DNA of 14,471 nt from contig DAOUFR010000099.1 in NCBI GenBank assembly GCA_034429715.1, positions 1 through 14,471 of the forward strand. Direction: 5' to 3'. How positions within the stretch are numbered: position 1 is the stretch's first letter; the number at the start of each line of letters is the position of its first letter. Of this stretch, positions 7,763 through 14,471 are shown in pieces. The position numbers and the translations under genes were made by a program. The DNA is from CAIMUM01 sp034429715. GTDB lineage: Bacteria > Chloroflexota > Dehalococcoidia > GIF9 > UBA5629. The notes under the pieces are model-generated. The model was not told the origin of the DNA, did no database searches, and saw only the letters and a list, made by a program, of their open reading frames with translations.

Positions 7763-9391
7763 ATGAAACAGTCCTGGGACGGCAAAGACCTCAGAGATAT
7801 GTTCGCGGCCGGCAGCAACTGGCTGGAGAAGAGCGTCGCCGAGGTCAATGCAATCAACGTCTTTCCGGTCCCCGATGGCGATACGGGCACCAACATGCTG
7901 CTTACCCTCAGGTCGGTTATCGAAGAAGCGGACAGGGCTACCGATAGCACTGTGGGCGTGATGGCTAAAGCCATGTCGCACGGAGCGCTTCTCGGCGCCA
8001 GGGGCAACTCCGGCGTAATCCTGGCCCAGATCTTTCGAGGCATGGCCAAGGGATTCGACGGGAAAGCTCAATTCAACGGCACGGATTGGGCCGCAGCGCT
8101 GGTGCAGGCGGCCAAGACGGCGCGGGAGGGGCTTTCCAATCCCGTAGACGGCACCATACTCACGGTTATACGGGATGCCGCCGGCACAGGCCAACAGTAT
8201 GCGGAAAAGCACCCTGATGACCTGGTGGCCATTATCGATGAGACGGTAAAGGAAGCCCGTGAGTCTGTCGCCAGGACTCCCACGCTGTTGCCCGTGCTGA
8301 TGGAAGCCGGCGTGGTGGATGCCGGCGGCCAGGGATTATACATATTACTGGATGGCGCCCTGAGATATCTTAAAGGTGAGCTGGAGGACCTGCAATTCCG
8401 TAAACCCCAGATGGTCAGCGCCAATATCACGGCGACCAAAAACGTTAACGTGATCTCTGCGGAAGAGGACGAAGCCTACGGATACTGTACCAATTTCCTG
8501 CTGGAAGGAACGAACCTGGACCCCGAGAAGATCCGGCGTAAGCTCGAGGACAGGGGACAGTCGCTGGTAGTGGCGGGTGATGAGATGGCCGTACGCGTGC
8601 ATATTCACTCGTACGATCCAGGGGGCATTCTGGCCTACGCCACGACGCTGGGCACCCTTCACCAGATACAGATCCAGAACATGGATGACCAGCATGTCGG
8701 ATTCAAGGAGATGCAGAAGCAAAAAGCCATGCCGACGGATATAGCGGTAGTGGCCGTTGCTTTTGGAGCAGGCATGATTAAATTATACGAGAGCCTGGGC
8801 GCCGTGGTGGTGAAGGGTGGACAGACCATGAATCCCAGCGTTAAGGAGATACTGGCTGCTGTTGAAGCCGTCGAGCCCGACAAGGTCATATTGTTGCCCA
8901 ATAATAAAAACATCATACTGACAGCCTCACAGATTAAAGAGCTGACCAGGAAATCGGTGGAGGTTATTCCGAGCCGCACGATACCCCAGGGCATCACCGC
9001 CCTGATGATTTTCAACTACGAAAGTACGCTGGAAGAGAACATAAAGTCGATGAGCGAGGCCATTAAATCGGTCAAGACGGTCGAGGTTACCACGGCTGCC
9101 AGATCGACCCAGATACACGGGCTTAAGATTAAGCAAGGGCAGGCCATCGGCATTATCGATGACACGGACCTTGTGGCGGCCGGCGATGACGTTCAAGATG
9201 TGCTTGTGCGGAGCCTCGATAAAGGCGGGATCAGTGCAGTCGAGATGATTACCATATATTACGGCGCTGATTTGCCGGGCGAGCAGGCTGAGGAGGTGGG
9301 CAAACAATTAAAGGAGAAGTATCCGGGCAAACAGATCGAATTGGTCAGCGGAGGACAACCCCACTATTTTTATGTAGTATCTCTGGAATAA
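7763..9391 (+). CDS. fakA: Fatty acid kinase, DhaL (DAK2-type) catalytic protein, FakA/YloV-like
   Basis: The protein resembles FakA, the ATP-dependent kinase that phosphorylates fatty acids held by FakB proteins so that acyl phosphate can feed phospholipid synthesis. The 542 residues fit the family. The N-terminal DhaL nucleotide domain (about 1-200) carries NVFPVPDGDTGTNM (32-45), whose aspartates bind magnesium, and GARGNSGVILAQ (78-89). The middle domain shows GYCTNFLLEG with Cys242 and VRVHIHSYDPG with His280 and His282, matching the Cys/His/His zinc site described for staphylococcal FakA. The C-terminal third is DegV-like in style and is expected to contact FakB. A strong AAAGGAG precedes ATG 7763. 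fakB follows after 18 bases, which supports a kinase-carrier pair. The family was previously labelled DAK phosphatase; specific fatty-acid activity here is inferred. Confidence 0.9.
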   Translation: MKQSWDGKDLRDMFAAGSNWLEKSVAEVNAINVFPVPDGDTGTNMLLTLRSVIEEADRATDSTVGVMAKAMSHGALLGARGNSGVILAQIFRGMAKGFDGKAQFNGTDWAAALVQAAKTAREGLSNPVDGTILTVIRDAAGTGQQYAEKHPDDLVAIIDETVKEARESVARTPTLLPVLMEAGVVDAGGQGLYILLDGALRYLKGELEDLQFRKPQMVSANITATKNVNVISAEEDEAYGYCTNFLLEGTNLDPEKIRRKLEDRGQSLVVAGDEMAVRVHIHSYDPGGILAYATTLGTLHQIQIQNMDDQHVGFKEMQKQKAMPTDIAVVAVAFGAGMIKLYESLGAVVVKGGQTMNPSVKEILAAVEAVEPDKVILLPNNKNIILTASQIKELTRKSVEVIPSRTIPQGITALMIFNYESTLEENIKSMSEAIKSVKTVEVTTAARSTQIHGLKIKQGQAIGIIDDTDLVAAGDDVQDVLVRSLDKGGISAVEMITIYYGADLPGEQAEEVGKQLKEKYPGKQIELVSGGQPHYFYVVSLE

Positions 9392-9409
9392 GTCAAGGGA
9401 GGTTAAGGC

Positions 9410-10246
9410 ATGATTAAACTTGTTACGGACAGCACCTGTGATATCCCGGCGGATCTCATCAAAAAGTACGCCATCACTATCGTGCCCATCAACGTTCTTT
9501 TCGGCAATGAGACTTACCGGGACGGCATAGACATCAATGCAGAGCAGTTTTACAAGAAGCTGGTGGAGTCCAAGGTACATCCCACAACTTCCGCGCAGTC
9601 ACCGGGATATTTTTCCGAGCTGTTTACCCGCTTATCCAAGGAAACCGATGAGATTCTGCTGATTCTGTTTTCCAGTAAGATCAGCGCTACTTACGAGAGC
9701 GCCATCCAGGCCAAGGCCCTGGTGGGCGATATCTGTAAAATCGAGATTGTGGATTCACTTCAGACCTGCGGCGGGCTGGGACTGCCTGTCATCACGGCGG
9801 CGGAGATGATTCAGGGCGGCGCCAAGCTGGCGGATGTTGTCGCAGCCGTTAAAGACATGTGCTCCCGTTCGCACTCTTATATGGTCTTTGATACCCTGGA
9901 GTACCTGCGCAAGGGTGGCAGGATCGGGCGCGCACAGGCCCTGCTGGGCGGATTGCTCAAGATAACTCCCATTCTTACGCTGCGCGAAGGCATTGTAACG
10001 CCGGTGCAGCGGACCAGGAGCAGAACTCAGGCAATAGATGCCCTGGTCAATCTGGTTAAGGGCGCCAACAAGATCGAGGGCTTAATGCTCCAGCATGCCA
10101 CCACGCCGGACGAGCTGGAGATACTGGCCAAGAGGGTCGCCGAATTTTATCCCAGGGAAAAAACCGTTTTTAGCACGGTCAATTCGGTGATCGGCGCCCA
10201 TGTCGGACCCCACGTGCTCTGTGTAAATTTCATCGAGGGCAAATAG
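9410..10246 (+). CDS. fakB: DegV-family fatty-acid-binding protein, FakB-like
   Basis: DegV/FakB proteins bind a single fatty acid in a buried pocket and present its carboxylate to FakA for phosphorylation. The 278 residues are the usual family length. The start KLVTDSTCDIP and the conserved elements are clear: TTSAQSPGYF (59-68), SSKISATYESA (88-98), LRKGGRIG (166-173) and GAHVGPH (262-268). Thr60/Ser61, Ser92, Arg171 and His264 lie at the places of the carboxylate-binding residues described in FakB structures. The usual HTGPG end is HVGPH here, a small deviation. GGAGG upstream of ATG 9410 is a good ribosome-binding site. It sits between fakA and recG, 18 bases from each. Which fatty acid it prefers cannot be told from the sequence. 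Confidence 0.88.
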   Translation: MIKLVTDSTCDIPADLIKKYAITIVPINVLFGNETYRDGIDINAEQFYKKLVESKVHPTTSAQSPGYFSELFTRLSKETDEILLILFSSKISATYESAIQAKALVGDICKIEIVDSLQTCGGLGLPVITAAEMIQGGAKLADVVAAVKDMCSRSHSYMVFDTLEYLRKGGRIGRAQALLGGLLKITPILTLREGIVTPVQRTRSRTQAIDALVNLVKGANKIEGLMLQHATTPDELEILAKRVAEFYPREKTVFSTVNSVIGAHVGPHVLCVNFIEGK

Positions 10247-10264
10247 CTCCTGTGAATACAGCGT

Positions 10265-12751
10265 GTGAAAGCGGCGTCCATGACACAGCCTTCTGTTGAA
10301 AATGCCGCCACGTTCAGGACTGTATTGAATCTGGAAGCCAGAAGCGGTTATGCCAACCGCGCGGTCATAGGAGGCCTCGATAAATTCGTGGCCAGGTGGT
10401 TTTCGCAAGGCGCCCCCGGCCACGATTATTTTTTAGCTCATCCGCAATTAAAAACGCTGTTGCTTGACATGCCTTCCTACGCTGAGAAGAACGTCGATGA
10501 GCGGCGGAAATGGGTGGACCTGGTATTGAGGGAACTGGACCGCGCAGAAATCTCTCATAAAGTTAAAGCACAGACGGGCAAAGCGCCCGTGCAGAAAGCG
10601 AAGACGACGGCGTCCGGAAAGGCGGGACCCGATGCGGCTGCAACTAAATCTCTTGATCTACCGGCATCCAGTATAAAAGGCGTGGGCGATGCCGTTGCGG
10701 CACGGTTGGCCAAACTGGGCGTGGTCAGTATAAGGGACCTTCTCTATTTCTTCCCTCGGCGTTTCATGGACTTCAGCCGGCGCTGCACCGTATCCATGCT
10801 CGAAACCGGTAAAGAGCAGACGATTTTCGTCGATGTGTGGGAAGCACGTCAGGTCATGCTGGGCCGCATGAAGAGCAGCGAGGCCGTCCTGGGTGATGAG
10901 ACCGGCAATGTGCGGGCTGTGTGGTTTAATCAGCCCTGGGTGGCCAAACAGCTCAAAGTAAATGCGAAAATAGCCGTCAGCGGTAGAGCAAGCGAATTCA
11001 ATTACGGGAAGGTTTTTGAGAATCCCGAGTGGGAGATCGTTGACGACCGTGAGCTTCTGCACACCGGTCGCCTGGTCCCCGTTTATCCCCTGACAGGCGG
11101 CCTCTTTCCCAGGCAGGTGCGGGCCGTGGTGAGAAACTCGCTGGATGAATATCTCACGGCTCTACCCGAGTTTCTGCCGTTACCTGTCCGGCAGCGCTGT
11201 GGGCTGGTGGACCTGCGGGATGCAGTAATGCAGGCGCATTATCCATCAGACTACGCCGCACAGAACAGGGCGCGGCAGAGGTTGGCTTTCGATGAGCTTT
11301 TCCTGCTTCAGATCGGTGTACTCAATAAGAAGCGCGACTGGCAGGAGGAACAGCCCGGCCGGGGATTCCATATAAAACGAGAAGACATTCAGGAGTTCAT
11401 CGGGGCGCTGCCCTTCAAACTGACTTCGGCCCAGGTCAGGGTCATAGATGAGATATGCCGGGACCTCGAACGCGAGGTACCGATGTCGCGTTTGCTGCAA
11501 GGAGATGTGGGCAGTGGTAAGACGGTGGTGGCCACCGTGGCTCTGCTGGCTGCGGTTACCAACGGATGCCAGGGCGCGCTGATGGCGCCGACCGAGATAC
11601 TGGCGGAGCAGCATTTCTCGACATTACAGAAGCTGCTGTCGGCCATTTCAGAAGAAAGCAGTATGGAATCGAATATTTGTGTCTTCAGAGGAATCATGGG
11701 ACGCGAGATCAGGATCGTCCTCCTAACTGGCAGCCTGGCTGCCGGGGAAAAGTCAGGTACGCAGGGACTGATAAAGCGGGGATCGGTGGACATCGTTGTG
11801 GGGACTCATGCGCTGGTGCAGAAGGAGGTAAAATTCGCTGCCCTGGGCCTGGCCGTGATAGATGAGCAGCACCGTTTCGGCGTGCTGCAGCGCTCAGCTT
11901 TAAAGCAGAAAGGATATAATCCGCATCTTCTGGTTATGACGGCAACACCAATACCGAGGACGCTGGCGTTGACGCTCTTCGGCGATCTGGACATCTCGAC
12001 CATAGACGAGATGCCGGCCGGTAGGCGGACGATAAAAACACGCTGGCTGAAGCCTGAGGACCGCCAGCGCGCATATAATTTCATAGAAAAGCAGGCCGCC
12101 GAGGGGCGACAGTCCTTCATTATTTGCCCCCTGATCGAGGAATCCGAGAGCCTTGACGTTAAGGCGGCGGTAGCGGAATACAAGCGCCTGGCGAGCGATG
12201 TTTTCCCCGATCTAAAATTGGGGCTGCTGCACGGCAGGATGAAGAATGCTGATAAAGAATCCGTCATGCGCGATTTCAAGGCCGGCCGGCTGGATATACT
12301 GGTCTCCACCTCGGTAGTGGAGGTAGGTATAGACGTGCCCAATGCCACTGTGATGCTGGTTGAGGCGGCGGACCGTTTCGGTCTCTCTCAGTTGCACCAG
12401 TTTCGGGGAAGGGTTGGACGTGGTGAGAGCCAGAGCTATTGCATACTGCTGTCGGAGAATCCCTCGGAATACGGACAGGAGAGGTTGAAGGCTATCGAGG
12501 AACTGACAGACGGCTTTGCCCTGGCCGAGAAGGACCTGGAGCTGCGCGGGCCCGGCGAGTTTTTCGGTACGAGGCAGAGCGGCCTGCCCGATTTAAAGAT
12601 GGCAAGGTTATCGGATACACGCCTGCTGGAGATGGCGCGCAGGGAAGCCCGCATCATATTTGAAAAAGATCCCGATCTTTTGGCCGCCGAAAACGGGCTT
12701 TTAGCTCTGGAATATCATAGAATCTGGCGCAAAAGCATAGAAAACAATTAG
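10265..12751 (+). CDS. recG: ATP-dependent DNA helicase RecG
   Basis: RecG remodels stalled replication forks and branch-migrates recombination intermediates. It is a superfamily 2 double-stranded DNA translocase. At 828 residues it is longer than the about 690 of E. coli. The extra part is an N-terminal helical domain (about 17-95) plus a Lys/Ala-rich linker (98-129), an extension seen in several deep bacterial lineages. The wedge region begins near DLPASSIKGVG (131). Helicase motifs are complete: GDVGSGKT (413-420, Walker A), DEQH (533-536), TATPIPRT (559-566), and HQFRGRVGRG (711-720, motif VI). The C-terminal part with the ELRGPGEFFGTRQSG segment is present. GTG 10265 is the first possible start after an in-frame stop at 10253-10255. 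ATG 10280 is an alternative, and neither has a strong ribosome-binding site. It probably shares a transcript with fakA and fakB. Confidence 0.97.
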   Translation: MKAASMTQPSVENAATFRTVLNLEARSGYANRAVIGGLDKFVARWFSQGAPGHDYFLAHPQLKTLLLDMPSYAEKNVDERRKWVDLVLRELDRAEISHKVKAQTGKAPVQKAKTTASGKAGPDAAATKSLDLPASSIKGVGDAVAARLAKLGVVSIRDLLYFFPRRFMDFSRRCTVSMLETGKEQTIFVDVWEARQVMLGRMKSSEAVLGDETGNVRAVWFNQPWVAKQLKVNAKIAVSGRASEFNYGKVFENPEWEIVDDRELLHTGRLVPVYPLTGGLFPRQVRAVVRNSLDEYLTALPEFLPLPVRQRCGLVDLRDAVMQAHYPSDYAAQNRARQRLAFDELFLLQIGVLNKKRDWQEEQPGRGFHIKREDIQEFIGALPFKLTSAQVRVIDEICRDLEREVPMSRLLQGDVGSGKTVVATVALLAAVTNGCQGALMAPTEILAEQHFSTLQKLLSAISEESSMESNICVFRGIMGREIRIVLLTGSLAAGEKSGTQGLIKRGSVDIVVGTHALVQKEVKFAALGLAVIDEQHRFGVLQRSALKQKGYNPHLLVMTATPIPRTLALTLFGDLDISTIDEMPAGRRTIKTRWLKPEDRQRAYNFIEKQAAEGRQSFIICPLIEESESLDVKAAVAEYKRLASDVFPDLKLGLLHGRMKNADKESVMRDFKAGRLDILVSTSVVEVGIDVPNATVMLVEAADRFGLSQLHQFRGRVGRGESQSYCILLSENPSEYGQERLKAIEELTDGFALAEKDLELRGPGEFFGTRQSGLPDLKMARLSDTRLLEMARREARIIFEKDPDLLAAENGLLALEYHRIWRKSIENN

Positions 12752-12767
12752 AATATTACTTTCTCGG

Positions 12768-12797
12768 CGGGGACCTGTGTGTTCCCGGGCAAATTTT
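12768..12797 (+). terminator. Weak candidate intrinsic terminator after recG
   Basis: CGGGGAC, a six-base loop and GTTCCCG form a seven-pair stem including one G-T pair, starting 17 bases after the recG stop. A short run of four T lies six bases beyond the stem. The T tract is short and displaced, so termination may be partial. The remainder of the 68-base gap before argS holds no convincing promoter. Confidence 0.3.
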
Positions 12798-12819
12798 ACT
12801 GATTTATTCGGGGGATTGC

Positions 12820-14471
12820 ATGACTTTTAAAAAACGACTGGCTGAAATGTTGGAGCAGGCCTTCGCCCGCGCCAGTGAAAAGGGATTGGTGAACAAGTCC
12901 AGTCTGCCGGAGATAACCATAGAGAGACCCGCCAGACCGGAACATGGTGACTATGCCAGCAGCCTTCCGCTCAAGCTGGCGCGTCTAACCGGCACGAAGC
13001 CCATGGATATTGCGGCAGCCATAATCAAGAATCTGCCGCCGGACAGCGATTTTGACAAAGTCGCCGCAGTGCCACCCGGGTTCATAAATTTCACATTAAG
13101 TCAAAAATGGCTGGCCGACCAGGTGGACGTTATCTGCCGGGCCGGAGAGGCCTACGGCAATATACAACTCGAGGATAAAAGCGTTCAAATCGAGTTCGTC
13201 AGCGGCAACCCGACCGGTCCTTTGCACGTTGGGCATGGGAGGGGAGCCGTACTGGGCAGCACGCTGGCCAACGTCCTCAAAGCAGCCGGATACAGGGTGT
13301 CCACCGAATATTACATCAACGATGCCGGCAGCCAGCTCGAGGCGTTCCACCGGTCGTTATATTCACGCTACCTGCAGGCGCTGGGCAAAGAGGCGGAGGT
13401 ACCGGCCAATGGTTATCACGGCAACTATCTGGCGGACCTGGCCGGTGATCTGGTCAAGCAATACGGCGATAAATTCGCTGTTATGCCCCAGGATCGTGCC
13501 ATAGAGGAGATCGGCCTGATAGGTATAGAGAGGGAAATGCAGCAGATCAAACAGGACCTCGAGACGCTGGGAGTGACCTTCGATGTCTGGTTCAGCGAGC
13601 AGAGCCTGTTTAAGAGCGGCAGGTATGACAGCACGATGCAGATGCTGCGCGATGGAAATTATATAGTCGACAGGGAAAATGCAACCTGGTTTACTTCGTC
13701 CACATTGGGTGAGGATAAAGATAATGTACTGGTGCGTTCCGACGGCACGCCCACCTATTTCGCCTCGGATATCGCCTATCATTACGACAAGTTTGCAGTC
13801 AGGAAGTTCGACAACGTAATCGACATCTGGGGGGCCGATCACCAGGGCCATGTGCAGCGTATGAAGGTAGTATTGAATGCGCTGGGCATCGATCCCGAGA
13901 GGCTGGAAATAATCATCTGCCAGCTGGTAATGTTGAGGCGCGGCAAGGAAGCCGTTAAAGTCTCCAAGAGGAGCGGCGATATCATCACGCTGCGTGAGCT
14001 GTTGGAGGAGGTCGGCCCGGATGCATGCCGCTTCGTCTTCCTGTCCCGCTCGGCCGACAGCCAGATGGACTTCGACCTGGAGCTGGCCATCAGGCAATCT
14101 GCAGACAACCCGGTCTATTACGTGCAGTACGCACACGCACGCATCAGCAGCATACTGCGCAACGCGGTTGAGAAAGGGATCGATTTCAGTAAAGGAGATA
14201 CAGGCCTGCTGGTTGATGAGCCTGAGTTGACGCTCATACGCAGCATGGTCAGGATGCCGGAGATAATCGAGACTGTTGCGCTGTCACGTCAACCGCATCA
14301 CCTGCCGTTCTATGCCCAGGACCTGGCCACGGTCTTCCACTCTTTTTATAAACAGTGCCGGGTCATATCGGAAGACGCCGACCTGACGGCAGCCAGGTTA
14401 AAGCTCGTATTGGCAGCCAGGACGGTGCTGGCCGGGACGCTCCACCTGATGGGCATGACCGCGCCGGACAG
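12820..14471 (+). CDS. argS: Arginyl-tRNA synthetase (3' end cut by window edge)
   Basis: ArgS attaches arginine to tRNA-Arg, a class I aminoacyl-tRNA synthetase that needs the tRNA for amino acid activation. The frame is open from ATG 12820 to the window end (550 codons plus two bases) with no stop. The N-terminal Add-1 domain (about 1-110) includes RPEHGDYASSLPLKLA. Next is the catalytic fold with EFVSGNPTGPLHVGHGRG; the HIGH-type motif is HVGH at 136-139. WGADHQGHVQRM and the KMSK-type loop KVSKRSGD (380-387) follow. The C-terminal DALR anticodon-binding domain runs from about 430 and ends LHLMGMTAPD. Homologues of this type end a few residues after that, so only a few codons are probably missing. 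A GGGGGA sits four bases before the ATG. The gene may read through from recG or use an unseen promoter. Confidence 0.96.
   Translation, partial: MTFKKRLAEMLEQAFARASEKGLVNKSSLPEITIERPARPEHGDYASSLPLKLARLTGTKPMDIAAAIIKNLPPDSDFDKVAAVPPGFINFTLSQKWLADQVDVICRAGEAYGNIQLEDKSVQIEFVSGNPTGPLHVGHGRGAVLGSTLANVLKAAGYRVSTEYYINDAGSQLEAFHRSLYSRYLQALGKEAEVPANGYHGNYLADLAGDLVKQYGDKFAVMPQDRAIEEIGLIGIEREMQQIKQDLETLGVTFDVWFSEQSLFKSGRYDSTMQMLRDGNYIVDRENATWFTSSTLGEDKDNVLVRSDGTPTYFASDIAYHYDKFAVRKFDNVIDIWGADHQGHVQRMKVVLNALGIDPERLEIIICQLVMLRRGKEAVKVSKRSGDIITLRELLEEVGPDACRFVFLSRSADSQMDFDLELAIRQSADNPVYYVQYAHARISSILRNAVEKGIDFSKGDTGLLVDEPELTLIRSMVRMPEIIETVALSRQPHHLPFYAQDLATVFHSFYKQCRVISEDADLTAARLKLVLAARTVLAGTLHLMGMTAPD

Noticed and set aside
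12752..12819. T-box leader or promoter for argS
   Set aside because: The gap is only 68 bases, with no T-box sequence and only poor -10-like hexamers.

Overview
The window is a densely coded bacterial chromosome segment made of core metabolic and information-processing genes. I see no phage, transposon, CRISPR array, toxin-antitoxin, secretion or biosynthetic-cluster signal, and no tRNA or rRNA. Composition looks uniform, moderately GC-rich by eye, with frequent ATA and AGG codons. The gene set, short spacers, several TTG/GTG starts and the long N-terminal extension of RecG fit a free-living anaerobe, most likely a Chloroflexota member near Dehalococcoidia. That is an inference from gene order and protein style; no lineage marker gene is present.

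Layout. Positions 1-888 hold the 3' end of mutS. Then follows a same-strand arginine run: argJ, argB, argD, argG, argH, with rpe overlapping its end (965-7492). The run covers acetyl transfer, phosphorylation, transamination and the last two urea-cycle-type steps. The reductase argC and the ornithine carbamoyltransferase argF are not in the window. Next, rpmB (ribosomal protein L28) is the only gene on the minus strand. It meets rpe tail-to-tail with overlapping stop codons. It diverges from a fakA-fakB-recG run (7763-12751): a fatty acid kinase, its DegV-type fatty-acid carrier and the RecG branch-migration helicase. Finally argS (arginyl-tRNA synthetase) starts at 12820 and runs off the end, lacking probably only its last few codons.

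How the genes work together. The arg genes make arginine through the acetyl-recycling route (ArgJ regenerates acetylglutamate), and argS charges tRNA with the product. FakA and FakB together phosphorylate fatty acids for membrane lipid synthesis. The order rpe, rpmB (reverse), fakA, recG matches, from memory, the rpe-rpmB-yloV-recG neighbourhood of Bacillus subtilis, so this looks like an old conserved neighbourhood rather than an accessory island.

The most interesting points are regulatory and architectural: a predicted leaderless start for argJ, an ArgB without the N-terminal helix linked to arginine inhibition, divergent rpmB/fakA promoters that appear to share one -10 box beside an inverted repeat, and the 4-bp stop-stop overlap of rpe and rpmB. 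I do not see convincing evidence of a new biological system here.
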